NCBI RefSeq assembly: GCF_007671725.1
Contig: NZ_VCNM01000002.1
Location: 868,001 to 932,000 of the forward strand
Reading direction: 5' to 3'
DNA from: Halorubrum depositum
Lineage (GTDB): Archaea > Halobacteriota > Halobacteria > Halobacteriales > Haloferacaceae
Length of the DNA: 64,000 nucleotides
Shown: positions 7,391-15,415 of the stretch, piece after piece
Layout: each line of letters opens with the position of its first letter
Position numbering within the stretch: the stretch's first letter is position 1
Position numbers and translations under genes: made by a program
The notes under the pieces: generated by a model
What the model was told of the DNA's origin: nothing
The model's database searches: none
What the model saw: the letters and a program-made list of their open reading frames with translations, nothing else

Positions 7391-9271
7391 TCAGACGTGC
7401 TCCGAGAGGAAGTCGACGACCTCGCGGTACGCCTCGATGCGGTTCTCCAGCTTCGAGAAGCCGTGCCCCTCGTCGTCGAAGATCAGCTTGCGGACCGGGA
7501 CGCCCTGCTCGCGCGCCTCCTCGACGATCTGCTCGGCCTCGCCCACGGGGACTCGCGGGTCGTTCGCGCCGTGGAGGACGAACAGCGGGGACTCGATCCG
7601 CTCGATGTTGTTGATCGGCGAGATAGACTCTAAGAACTCCCGGTCCTCGTCGAGCGAGCCGTACTCGGCCTCGCGGAGCTCGCGGCGCCAGTCGCCGGTG
7701 TTCTCCAGGAAGGTGACGAAGTTCGCGATGCCGACGACGTCGACGCCGGCGGCCCACAGATCGGGATACTCGGTGAGCGCGGCGAGCACCATGAAGCCGC
7801 CGTAGGAGCCGCCCATGGCGACGACGCGATCGGGGTCGACCTCGGGGTGGTCGTGGAGCCACTCGACGCCGGCCTCGACGTCGGCCACCGAGTCCATCCG
7901 CTTCTCCACGTCGTCGAGCGCGGCGTACGCCTTGCCGTACCCCGAGGAGCCGCGGACGTTCGGCTCGAAGACGGCGTAGCCGTTGTTCAGCAGGTACTGC
8001 TTCACCGAGGCGAACGAGGGACGACGCTGCGACTCGGGGCCGCCGTGGATATCGACGACGACGGGGTAGCCGCCCTCGGGCGGCTCCGTCTCCGGCACGG
8101 AGAAGAACGCGGGGATCTCTCGGCCGTCGAAGGTGGGGTAGTGGACGAGCTCGGGCTCGACGAACGTGTCCGGCGGGATCCCGGCGGTCGAGGCCGCGGT
8201 CCAGCGCTCCGTCTCGCCGGTCGTCGCGTCGACGACGTAGGCGTTCGCGTTATGGGTGCTCCCGGTCGCGGTGACCGCGAAGCGGTTCCCGTCCGGCCCG
8301 AAGCTCACGCCGCCGGCGACGCCCCTCGGGAGGTCCGGGGCCGGGAAGGGATCGATCCGGTCGGGCTCGACGAGCTCGCCGACCGCGAGCTCAGTGTAGC
8401 CGTCGACGTTCTCGGAGTAGACGACGCGCCGGGATTCCTCGTGGACCGCCACGCCGTCGACGTTCCAGCCGTCGTCGCCGCCGGGCTTCTCGGGGGCGTC
8501 GTTCGACTCGTCGCTCGCCTCGCCGTCGCCCGCCGCGCGCCCGCCGGCCCCGTCCGCGACCACCGAGAACTCCCCGGTCGCGAGGTCGAGCCGCTCTAAG
8601 CGGAGCGTGTCGCTGTCGCGGTCGGTGACGAGGTAGAGGCCCTCGCCGTCCGGCCCCCACTCCGGGCTGCCGTACCGGACGTCGCCCTCGTGGGGGGTGT
8701 GGTGGGTCAGGTCGCCGCTCGCGACGTCGAGCGTGTACAGGTCGTGGTCGAACGAGGAGTGTGCCTCGTGAACGATCAGCCGGTCGTCGCTCGGCGACCA
8801 GCCCGCGACGGAGAGCCAGCCGTCTCCCTCGTACACCAGCTCGGCGTCGTCGCCGGTCGCGTCGCGCTCTTGGACGTACACGTCGAACACGGACTCGTCG
8901 CGACGGTTCGAGGCGAACGCGAAGCGGTCGCCCTCGGAGTCCCAGCCGCCCCAGCGGTGCTTCGCCTCGGGGCGCTCGGTGAGGTCGACGATCTCGCCGG
9001 ACTCGTAGTTGAGCCGGTACAGCTGCGCGCGCTCGTTACCCCCCTCGTCCATCCCGAAGACGGCCTCGGCGCGCTCGGGCGAGGAGTCGACGAACGAGAC
9101 CGACTCCTCGAAGAACGTGTGTTGCTCGGGCCATCCCAGCGGCTCGCCGAGCGACCACACCTGTCCGGTGCCGGTCGTGTTCAGCAGGAAGGAGAGCCGA
9201 CCGTCGGGACCCAGGTCCGCCCCGCCGGCGCTGCGCACGTTGAGGTACCGCTCGATGTCGTACCGGTGCAT
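7391..9271 (-). CDS. S9 family serine peptidase (prolyl oligopeptidase / acylaminoacyl-peptidase type)
   Basis: Two-domain soluble peptidase of 626 residues. The N-terminal about 370 residues form a beta-propeller with WD/TolB-like repeats (GWDSEGDRFAFASNRRD, GPDGEGLYLVTDRDSD and others). The C-terminal alpha/beta-hydrolase has the triad Ser489 (GGSYGG), Asp571 (HGANDPRVP) and His603 (DEGHGF). No signal peptide is seen, so it should work in the cytoplasm on short peptides. An acidic Gly-rich stretch near 245-270 is a halophilic insertion. It is transcribed alone; the nearest gene upstream is divergent. Confidence 0.9.
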   Translation of the reverse strand: MHRYDIERYLNVRSAGGADLGPDGRLSFLLNTTGTGQVWSLGEPLGWPEQHTFFEESVSFVDSSPERAEAVFGMDEGGNERAQLYRLNYESGEIVDLTERPEAKHRWGGWDSEGDRFAFASNRRDESVFDVYVQERDATGDDAELVYEGDGWLSVAGWSPSDDRLIVHEAHSSFDHDLYTLDVASGDLTHHTPHEGDVRYGSPEWGPDGEGLYLVTDRDSDTLRLERLDLATGEFSVVADGAGGRAAGDGEASDESNDAPEKPGGDDGWNVDGVAVHEESRRVVYSENVDGYTELAVGELVEPDRIDPFPAPDLPRGVAGGVSFGPDGNRFAVTATGSTHNANAYVVDATTGETERWTAASTAGIPPDTFVEPELVHYPTFDGREIPAFFSVPETEPPEGGYPVVVDIHGGPESQRRPSFASVKQYLLNNGYAVFEPNVRGSSGYGKAYAALDDVEKRMDSVADVEAGVEWLHDHPEVDPDRVVAMGGSYGGFMVLAALTEYPDLWAAGVDVVGIANFVTFLENTGDWRRELREAEYGSLDEDREFLESISPINNIERIESPLFVLHGANDPRVPVGEAEQIVEEAREQGVPVRKLIFDDEGHGFSKLENRIEAYREVVDFLSEHV

Positions 9272-9422
9272 AGGGTCCGGTTCCGGCCGCGGTGGGAAAC
9301 AGTTTCGGGTGGCGGGGGAACGGTTCCGGACCGCCTCGGTCCCCGATCCCGGCGCGGCGAGCCCCCGCCGCCCCCGCCGCGATGCCGTGTCTTTTTACCC
9401 GGGCCCGCCGTCCGGTCGGCGT

Positions 9423-10469
9423 ATGCGCGTCGCGTTCGTCTCGCTTCTCGCCCCGGGTCACGGCGACACGCCGGCCCGGGAGCGGACGCGACGGGTCGCC
9501 CGCGGGCTCGCCGCCCGCGGCCACGAGGTCGTCTGGCTCTGCGCGCGCTGGTGGGGCGGCGACCACGACGTCTTCGAGGAGGAGGGGATCGAGTACCGGT
9601 CGGTGACGGCGGACCCGTCGCCGACGGCGTTCGCCGCGCGGCTCCCGCTCGCGCTCCGCCGGGTCGATCCCGACGTCGTCCACGCGGTCAACAGCCCGCC
9701 GACGCCGGGGCTCGGCGCGACGGTCGCCGGGACGCTGACGCGGACGCCGGTCGTCGTCGACTGGTGGCGGGACCACCCCGCGGACGCCGCCCGCCGCTAC
9801 CGGATCCTCGCCCGGAGCGCCGATAGGGTGACGACCCCCTCGCGGACGACGAAGACGCGGGTCCGCGAGCACGGCGCCGACGGCGCCGACGTGCGGGTCG
9901 TCCCGGAGAGCGTCGACTTCGACCTCGTCGAGTCGGCCGGCGTCGACGACCGGTTCGACGCGGTGTACGCGCGACGGTTGGACCGCCACGCCAACGTCGA
10001 GACGTTCCTGCTCGGGCTCGCGGAGCTCCGCGGGCGCGACTGGACCGCCGCCGTCGTCGGCGACGGCCCCGAGCGCGAGCGGATCGAGGCGACAGCGAGC
10101 GACCTCCGGATCGACGACCGGGTGTCGTTCCTCGGCGACCTCCCGCGCCGCGAGCGCGTCGAGCTATTTAAGGGAACCCACGTCGTCGCCGCGACGGCGA
10201 CCTGGGAGACGTTCGCGACGGAGCTGTTGTGGGCGCTCGCGTGCGGCTGCGTCGCCCTCGTCGAGTACCAGGCGGACTCCAGCGCCCACGAGCTGGTGGA
10301 AGGCCGCGAGCGCGGCCGCCTCGTCACGAGCCCGGCCGAGCTCGCGGACGAGTTCGTCGCAGTCGGCGACCTCGAGCGCAAGCCGATCGAGCGCGACTTC
10401 GCGAGCTACGACCACGGTGCGGTGTTAGACCGGTACGTCGAGGCGTACCGGGGGCTCCTCGGCGAGTGA
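9423..10469 (+). CDS. glycosyltransferase, GT4-like GT-B fold
   Basis: Predicted soluble glycosyltransferase of 348 residues. The N-terminal Rossmann domain starts MRVAFVSLLAPGHGDTPARE and contains DVVHAVNSPP; the C-terminal domain has GDGPERERIE, DRVSFLGDLPRRE and an ATWETFATELLWALACG segment carrying the acidic donor-binding residue. It resembles GT4 enzymes using nucleotide-activated sugars; donor and acceptor are unknown. The ATG at 9423 lies about 28 nt after the TATA-like CTTTTTA (9391-9397), supporting a leaderless start. It converges on the halocyanin gene 20 bp away. A role in cell-surface or lipid glycosylation is possible but not shown by context. Confidence 0.8.
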   Translation: MRVAFVSLLAPGHGDTPARERTRRVARGLAARGHEVVWLCARWWGGDHDVFEEEGIEYRSVTADPSPTAFAARLPLALRRVDPDVVHAVNSPPTPGLGATVAGTLTRTPVVVDWWRDHPADAARRYRILARSADRVTTPSRTTKTRVREHGADGADVRVVPESVDFDLVESAGVDDRFDAVYARRLDRHANVETFLLGLAELRGRDWTAAVVGDGPERERIEATASDLRIDDRVSFLGDLPRRERVELFKGTHVVAATATWETFATELLWALACGCVALVEYQADSSAHELVEGRERGRLVTSPAELADEFVAVGDLERKPIERDFASYDHGAVLDRYVEAYRGLLGE

Positions 10470-10470
10470 G

Positions 10471-10476
10471 AAAAAA
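10471..10476 (-). terminator. T6 tract downstream of the halocyanin gene
   Basis: A run of six T on the minus strand begins 14 bp after the stop of the halocyanin gene, in the short convergent gap. Archaeal RNA polymerase terminates at such T tracts, so it probably ends the halocyanin transcript. Confidence 0.45.
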
Positions 10477-10489
10477 CGCCGAACGCCGA

Positions 10490-11128
10490 CTACTCCTCGT
10501 CGCCGGTGATCGTCCCGCCGTACTTCATGAAGACGAACGCCAGCCCGAGCGTGCTCACCATCGCGATGAACGTCGCGACGCCGAGCGCGCGGGCGCCCTG
10601 CGGGACGAAGACGGCGTTCGAGCCGCCGCCGCCGCCGGTCGACTCGGTCTCGACGTCCCCGCCGACGGCGAGCCCCCCGTGCATGCCCACGGAGGTGTGG
10701 GGGACGCAGTGGTAGTGAGTGATGCCGGCGTCCTCCTCGGTCACCTCGTACTCGTAGGTCGCCCCCTCCTCGCCGACCGGGTCGCCGCTGTCGAGGCTCG
10801 CCGGGCCGCCGCCCTCGACGGTCTGGACGTTGTGGGCGCCGCCGCTTCCGGTCCACTCCCAAGTGATCGTGGTGCCGGTGTCGACCCACAGCAGGGTCGG
10901 GTCGAAGGCGAGCCCGCTGTCGCCCGCGCCGACCTGGACGGTCACCTCGCTCTCGCCGCGGGCGTCCTGGTACGACCCGACGTTCCCGCTGCTGGCCCCG
11001 CTCGGCCAGACCGGCTGTTCCTCCTGTGCCGCCGCGGTCCCCGCCGTCGCCGTCGCCGCCCCGGCGGCAGCGGTCGCGCCGCCCGCGGTCCGCATGAACG
11101 CGCGCCGGGAGACGTCGTCCGAGCTCAT
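10490..11128 (-). CDS. membrane-anchored halocyanin-domain protein
   Basis: Exported blue copper protein of 212 residues. A Tat signal (SRRAFMRTAGG) is followed by an Ala-rich h-region and a likely cleavage after TAAA (about residue 34). The cupredoxin domain has His99 (GGAHNV), Cys141, His144 and Met149 (HYHCVPHTSVGM) as copper ligands. After a Gly/Thr-rich linker a single C-terminal helix (about 178-202) anchors it, unlike the lipidated paralog at 1 kb. The likely role is electron transfer from a quinol-oxidising complex to a terminal oxidase. ATG 11128 is chosen because it starts just before the twin arginine; longer readings are not supported. Confidence 0.88.
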   Translation of the reverse strand: MSSDDVSRRAFMRTAGGATAAAGAATATAGTAAAQEEQPVWPSGASSGNVGSYQDARGESEVTVQVGAGDSGLAFDPTLLWVDTGTTITWEWTGSGGAHNVQTVEGGGPASLDSGDPVGEEGATYEYEVTEEDAGITHYHCVPHTSVGMHGGLAVGGDVETESTGGGGGSNAVFVPQGARALGVATFIAMVSTLGLAFVFMKYGGTITGDEE

Positions 11129-11269
11129 ACCACCCGGTTCGTGACGGGTTGTAGTGAATATGTTGATCCGGGCGCGAGCGGCGTCGGCGTCTCGCCCGGC
11201 GGCGAGGGCCGGCGGCGAGGACCGACGTGTCGCCGACGGGCGTATAAAAACGGCGCCCGTAACTCCCGC
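11129..11269. promoter_or_regulatory. divergent promoter region with TATA box at 11242-11250
   Basis: This 141-bp gap separates the halocyanin gene from the zinc-ribbon gene at 11270. GTATAAAAA at 11242-11250 lies 20-28 nt before the plus-strand ATG, which indicates a leaderless transcript. No equally clear TATA box is seen for the minus-strand gene. Confidence 0.6.
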
Positions 11270-11740
11270 ATGAGCTACCCGGTCACCTACTACTGCCCGC
11301 ACTGCGGGACCCTCGTCGAGCTGGAGCGCGACGGCTACCTCGCGGACAAGGCGGTGACGCCGTACCCCCTCGAGGGCTGGACGTACGTCGCCCCCGCGGA
11401 GTCGTTCGAGGACGAAGACGACGTCGACGGCGTGAGGTTCGTCTGCGGCGAGAGCGACGGCGTCGTCTGGGACCCGCGCGACGGGGTGCGCGGGACCGAC
11501 GTCGGCGGGGACCGCGACGGCGACGGTGACGGCGGCGGGGAGGTCGACGGCGACGACCCCGGCTGCGGCGAGCCGTTCTACCTCTCGTTCGTCCGATACG
11601 ACGAGGGGCGCGAGGTCGACCCGCGCGCCGAGAGCGAGTTGGTCGAGATCGACCCCGACCCGCGGCCGAGCGGTCCGCGAGGACCGAGCGGACCGAGCGG
11701 GATCGGGGACGCCGGCGACTCCGACGGCGGCTTCTGGTAG
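11270..11740 (+). CDS. haloarchaeal hypothetical protein with zinc-ribbon-like N-terminus
   Basis: Function unknown; 156 residues. The N-terminus has YYCPHCGTLVELERDGYLAD, a Cys-x2-Cys knuckle, followed by single cysteines in FVCGESDG and GCGEPFYLSFVRY that could complete a metal site. Between them lies an Asp/Gly-rich insertion (about 70-95). The tail is rich in Ser, Gly and Pro and looks disordered. The ATG at 11270 fits the TATA box 20-28 nt upstream. Similar small Cys-pair proteins are common in haloarchaea and are thought to be cytosolic; nothing in the context names a role. Confidence 0.7.
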   Translation: MSYPVTYYCPHCGTLVELERDGYLADKAVTPYPLEGWTYVAPAESFEDEDDVDGVRFVCGESDGVVWDPRDGVRGTDVGGDRDGDGDGGGEVDGDDPGCGEPFYLSFVRYDEGREVDPRAESELVEIDPDPRPSGPRGPSGPSGIGDAGDSDGGFW

Positions 11741-11822
11741 CGCGACGCCGCGATCCGGTCCTCGACATCAGTCTGTCATTATCGACCGTACAATTATCCC
11801 CGTGAGGCGTTACGGGTCAGGC

Positions 11823-12152
11823 ATGCCGGACACCAAATCGGGGCGCGACAAGCAGGCCCGCGACGAGGAGCGTCGACGGATCGAGCGCGACATCTCCGAG
11901 GCCCGCGAGCGCGGCGACGAGGCGGAACCGTCGGAGAACGGTCCGCCGACGTGCTACCGACGCGGCTGCGACGAACCCGCCGCGTTCGAGGTCACCGAGC
12001 GGTATCAGGAGGACACCGGAACGGGCGCCGTCGAGGCGACCGCCCTCCTCTGCGTGGACCACACGGTCGCGGAGGGCCCGGCCAATCTCGACAGCGCGTA
12101 CGAGGGGTACGTCTTCCGCGTCGAACCGGTCTCGACCGGGGACGGGGACTGA
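11823..12152 (+). CDS. small haloarchaeal hypothetical protein, possible zinc finger
   Basis: Function unknown; 109 residues. The first 40 residues are highly charged and probably helical (RDKQARDEERRRIERDISEA). The second half has Cys44, Cys49 (TCYRRGCDEPAAFEV) and a later Cys-x2-His (LLCVDHTV), a plausible single zinc site as in small haloarchaeal zinc-finger proteins. The ATG at 11823 is preferred because a longer reading would start within the AT-rich upstream region. It is followed by a short intergenic region with a 17-bp direct repeat ahead of mch. Confidence 0.65.
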   Translation: MPDTKSGRDKQARDEERRRIERDISEARERGDEAEPSENGPPTCYRRGCDEPAAFEVTERYQEDTGTGAVEATALLCVDHTVAEGPANLDSAYEGYVFRVEPVSTGDGD

Positions 12153-12190
12153 TCTGCGTAGTCGACGACGACCGATCTGCGTAGTCGACG
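12151..12190. repeat. 17-bp direct repeat, two copies 23 bp apart
   Basis: GATCTGCGTAGTCGACG occurs at 12151-12167 and again, identical, at 12174-12190. The first copy overlaps the end of the preceding gene and the second lies 87 bp before the mch start. It could be a recent small duplication or a double operator for mch; nothing else distinguishes these. Confidence 0.7.
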
Positions 12191-12276
12191 GCAACTGACC
12201 GATGCGGAGGGCGGCGTCGCCCGATGAGCGACGCCAACAGACAAACCCCTTAACCGGGGAGCGAAACGTATCGAGT

Positions 12277-13215
12277 ATGGAAAGCATCAACCGGACCGCG
12301 ATCGAGCTCGTCGACGAGGCGCTCGACTTCGCCGGCGAGCTCGACGTCGTCGGCTACGAGCTGGAGAACGGCGCCACGGTCGTCGACTTCGGGATCGACG
12401 CCGCCGGCGGCGTCGAGGCGGGGCTGCTGCTCGCCGAGATCCAGACCGCCGGCCTCGCGAACCTCCGCACCCGAATGGGCGAGGTCGCCGGCGCGCCCCG
12501 CCAGTACGTGGAGCTGTCGACGGACCACCCCGCGATCGCCCTGCTCTGCTCGCAGAAGGCCGGCTGGGAGCTCGGCTTCGAGTCCGGCTACGAGGGGCTC
12601 GGCTCCGGCCCCGCCCGCGCGCTCGTCGGGCAGGAGGCGGAGTTCGAGCGCGTCGGCTACTACGACTCCTCGGAGTTCGCCACGCTCGCGGTGGAGTCGA
12701 CCGAGCTCCCGACGGAGGAGGTCGCCGAGCACGTCGCCGACCTCGCCGAGGTCGACGCCGAGGGCGTCTTCCTCCCGGCGTACGCGACCGGCTCGACCGC
12801 CGGCTCCGTCGCCACCGCGGCCCGCGCCGCGGAGCTCGCCGTCTTCCGCCTGCTGGAGCTCGGCTACGAGCCGACCGACGTGCTCCACGCCTCGGGGTCC
12901 GCGCCGATGGCCCCCGTGACCCGCGACGAGGACCTCGCGATGGGGCGGACGAACGACGCCCTCGCGTACGGCGGCGAGGTCCACCTCCAGGTCGCTCGCG
13001 ACGACGACCGCTTCGACCAGATCGTCTCGACCGCCCGCGAGGAGTACGGCACCCCCTTCGTCGAGGTGTTCGAGGAGGCGGACTGGGACTTCTACGAGGT
13101 CGACGAGCGCGTCTTCGCGCCCGCGAAAGTCACCGTCGACGTCGTCGACGGTCCCGTCTACGCCGTCGGCGAGACGGACGAGGAGCTGCTCGCCGAGTCG
13201 TTCGACTACCGCTGA
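12277..13215 (+). CDS. mch: methenyltetrahydromethanopterin cyclohydrolase homolog
   Basis: 312-residue homolog of the C1-carrier cyclohydrolase of methanogens. Full-length similarity is visible from the N-terminal VVGYELENGATVVDFGIDAAGGVEAG through GYEGLGSGPARAL and the glycine-rich ATGSTAGSVATAARAAELAVFRLLELGY to DVLHASGSAPMAPVTRDEDLAMGRTNDALAYGG. Halobacteria do not make methane; homologs here are presumed to act on methenyl-tetrahydrofolate in C1 metabolism, which is an inference. The ATG at 12277 lies 23-30 nt after a TTAA-containing TATA-like box. A winged-helix-like gene follows 13 bp downstream and is probably cotranscribed. Confidence 0.9.
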   Translation: MESINRTAIELVDEALDFAGELDVVGYELENGATVVDFGIDAAGGVEAGLLLAEIQTAGLANLRTRMGEVAGAPRQYVELSTDHPAIALLCSQKAGWELGFESGYEGLGSGPARALVGQEAEFERVGYYDSSEFATLAVESTELPTEEVAEHVADLAEVDAEGVFLPAYATGSTAGSVATAARAAELAVFRLLELGYEPTDVLHASGSAPMAPVTRDEDLAMGRTNDALAYGGEVHLQVARDDDRFDQIVSTAREEYGTPFVEVFEEADWDFYEVDERVFAPAKVTVDVVDGPVYAVGETDEELLAESFDYR

Positions 13216-13228
13216 CCCGGTCGGTTCG

Positions 13229-13771
13229 ATGCGACTCAAGCCCGTCCCCGATCCCCCGGCCGCCGTCAACGACCTCCGCGAGCTTCAGCGGGCGGTGCCG
13301 CTCGTTCCCGGGAGCACCGACGACTGTTGCGCTCGCCTCCGCGACCGCTGTGACCTCCCCGACCGTCAGACCGCGAACGACTGGCTCGCGTTCCTCCGCG
13401 CGCTCGGACTCGTCCGGGAGACGCCGCGCGGCTTCGTGCGCGCCGACGCGGAGCCGACGCCCGAACTGGTCCGCGAGAGGCTCCGCGAGGGCGTCCTGCT
13501 CGTTCCGGAGACGCTCGCGGCGCTCCGGAAGGTGACGCCCGAAGACCCGCTTACACCCGACGCGCTGTTCGAGGCGACCCGCGAGTCGGTCCCGCGGCAC
13601 GACCGCGCCCGCGACCCGGAGTGGGAGGCGACGTGGCGCGACCGCGCGGCCCGGCTGCTGGCGTGGCTCGCCCTCGTCGACCTCGCGGAGCGCGTCGACG
13701 GGGACGGAACCGGTGGGACCGAGGCGTCGCCCGCCTACGTCGCCGGCGACGCGGCCGAGATCGGCACCTGA
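13229..13771 (+). CDS. haloarchaeal protein of unknown function, probable winged-helix N-terminus
   Basis: Function unknown; 180 residues. Residues about 15-70 (LRELQRAVPLVPG..., then TANDWLAFLRALGLVRETPRGFVR) have the helix-helix-wing pattern of a winged helix in which 'LGLV-ET-GFVR' would be the wing. The second half is helical (VPETLAALRKVTPEDPLTPDALFEATRESVP; a conserved-looking WEATWRDRAARLLAWLALVDLAE). It starts 13 bp after mch and is likely in its operon. No signal peptide or membrane helix is present. A regulatory role is possible; no family name is recognised. Confidence 0.7.
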   Translation: MRLKPVPDPPAAVNDLRELQRAVPLVPGSTDDCCARLRDRCDLPDRQTANDWLAFLRALGLVRETPRGFVRADAEPTPELVRERLREGVLLVPETLAALRKVTPEDPLTPDALFEATRESVPRHDRARDPEWEATWRDRAARLLAWLALVDLAERVDGDGTGGTEASPAYVAGDAAEIGT

Positions 13772-13843
13772 GCGCGTCCCGCTCCGAATCGGCGAGAACG
13801 GCCCGCAACAAGCCTTTTACTCGGCGCCGGAGAGGGTGTTCGC

Positions 13844-15049
13844 ATGGGACGATTCGACCGGCGGGAGTCGCCGCTGTCGGTCACGTACGAGCCGACGAGC
13901 GTGAAGGACCTGCTCGTGGAGATGAAAGACACCGCGGAGCTGCTGATCGACCTGTCGTACTCGGCGGTGCTCCACGGGAGCCCGACGATCGCCGAGGAGG
14001 TCGTCGAGCTGGAACACCGAATGGACGTCCTCCAGATGCGCGCGCGGATGAGCCTCATGCTCGCGGCCCGGAGCCCCGACGAGGCCGAGACGCTCGCCCC
14101 GGTGCTCGGCGTGATCGGCGCGGCCGACAAGATCTCCGACGCCGCGGGCGACATCGCGAAGATCGTCACCGAGGAGATCGGGCTCCCCGACGCGATGCGC
14201 GGCGCGCTCACCGGGGGCGTCGAGACGCTCGTCCGCGGCGCCGTCGCGCCGGACTCCGGCTACGCCGGTCGCACGCTCAAGGACATCGACCTGGAGTCGA
14301 AGACGGGGGTCCGCGTCATCGCGATCCGGCGCGACGACGACTGGATCCTCAACCCCGGGCCGAAGACGCGGCTCGAGGCCGGCGACGTGGCGCTCCTTCG
14401 CGGCCCGGAGACGGGCGTCGCCGAGGCGTATCCCGAGCTGGCGGGCGAGCCGTTCGAGCCGGAGGAGCCGGTCGAGCCCGCGATCGACGACTTGGAGCGC
14501 GCGGTCGACTCCATCGTGCTGATGAAGAACCTCTCCGAGCTCGCAGTCGACCTGGCGTACGGCTCGATCCTGTTCAACAACGAGGAGCTCGCGGAGGAGG
14601 TGTCCAACCTCGAGATCGAGGTCGACGCGCTCCAGTCACGGTTCGAGGCGTGGACGCTCCGCGCCGCGCGGGAGGCCGACGACCCCGTCTCGCTCCGCGG
14701 GCTGATCCACCTCGGCGTCGCCACCGAGGAGATATCGGACGCCGCCTTGGAGATCACCGAGGGCGTCGCGCGCGACCTCGGCGTCCACCCGGTCGTGGAG
14801 ATGGCGGTCCAGGAGTCCGACGAGATCATCACGCGGACCGTGATCCGGGAGGGGAGCGACCTGGCGGGCGCGAGCGTCGAGAACGGGATCCCGACGACCG
14901 ACGTCTCCACGAGCGTGATCGCGATCCGCCGCCCCGACGAGGGGTGGCTGATCGGGCACGACATCGACACCGTCCTGCGCCCCGGCGACGCCGTCATCTC
15001 GAAGGGAACCCGCACCTCCGCCGAGGAGTTCGAGGCGCTCGCGTCGTGA
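13844..15049 (+). CDS. tandem PhoU / TrkA-C domain protein (potassium transport regulator type)
   Basis: Cytoplasmic protein of 401 residues built as a duplication: PhoU-like helical half (about 15-110), TrkA-C/RCK-C domain (about 128-205, with TLKDIDLESKTGVRVIAIRR and GDVALLRG), second PhoU-like half (about 220-310) and second TrkA-C domain (about 325-401, with GASVENGIPTTDVSTSVIAIRR and GDAVISKG). TrkA-C domains bind small ligands and gate potassium channels or carboxylate transporters. No transporter gene is adjacent, so it must act on a distant partner or independently. The ATG follows a TATA-like CTTTTACT about 25-30 nt upstream. Its stop overlaps the next gene's GTG start. Confidence 0.85.
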   Translation: MGRFDRRESPLSVTYEPTSVKDLLVEMKDTAELLIDLSYSAVLHGSPTIAEEVVELEHRMDVLQMRARMSLMLAARSPDEAETLAPVLGVIGAADKISDAAGDIAKIVTEEIGLPDAMRGALTGGVETLVRGAVAPDSGYAGRTLKDIDLESKTGVRVIAIRRDDDWILNPGPKTRLEAGDVALLRGPETGVAEAYPELAGEPFEPEEPVEPAIDDLERAVDSIVLMKNLSELAVDLAYGSILFNNEELAEEVSNLEIEVDALQSRFEAWTLRAAREADDPVSLRGLIHLGVATEEISDAALEITEGVARDLGVHPVVEMAVQESDEIITRTVIREGSDLAGASVENGIPTTDVSTSVIAIRRPDEGWLIGHDIDTVLRPGDAVISKGTRTSAEEFEALAS

Positions 15050-15402
15050 CCGCCTCGTCGGCCGCGGACCCCGAGGGCCTCGCCCGCGCCTACTACGAGG
15101 CGCTCGACGCCGGCGACTACGAGCGGCTTCGAGAGCTGCTCGCCCCCGATTTCGTCCAGCGGCGCCCGGACCGCACCTTCGAGGGCCGCGACCGCTTCGT
15201 GGCGTTCATGCGCGACGAGCGGCCGATGACGGACACGACCCACGCCGTCGACGCGGTGTACCCGGCGGGCCCCGGCGTCGCGGTCCGCGGGCGGCTGCTG
15301 GACGCCGACGGCGACGAGGTGTTCGCGTTCGTCGACGTCTTCGACGTCGCTGACGGGCGGCTGGCGGCACTGGAGACGTACGCCGCCGACGGGGCGGAGT
15401 AA
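15046..15402 (+). CDS. SnoaL/NTF2-like protein
   Basis: 118-residue single-domain protein with the cone-shaped NTF2/SnoaL fold pattern: DPEGLARAYYEALDAGDYERLRELLAPDFVQ at the start, FEGRDRFVAFMRDE in the middle and a beta-rich end (GVAVRGRLLDADGDEVFAFVDVFDVADGRLAALETY). Family members are small-molecule isomerases or binding proteins; no substrate can be assigned. The likely start is GTG at 15046, overlapping the stop of the PhoU/TrkA-C gene by four bases, which indicates translational coupling. No other in-frame start lies nearby. Confidence 0.75.
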   Translation: MTASSAADPEGLARAYYEALDAGDYERLRELLAPDFVQRRPDRTFEGRDRFVAFMRDERPMTDTTHAVDAVYPAGPGVAVRGRLLDADGDEVFAFVDVFDVADGRLAALETYAADGAE

Positions 15403-15415
15403 TCCGGCTCCGGCC

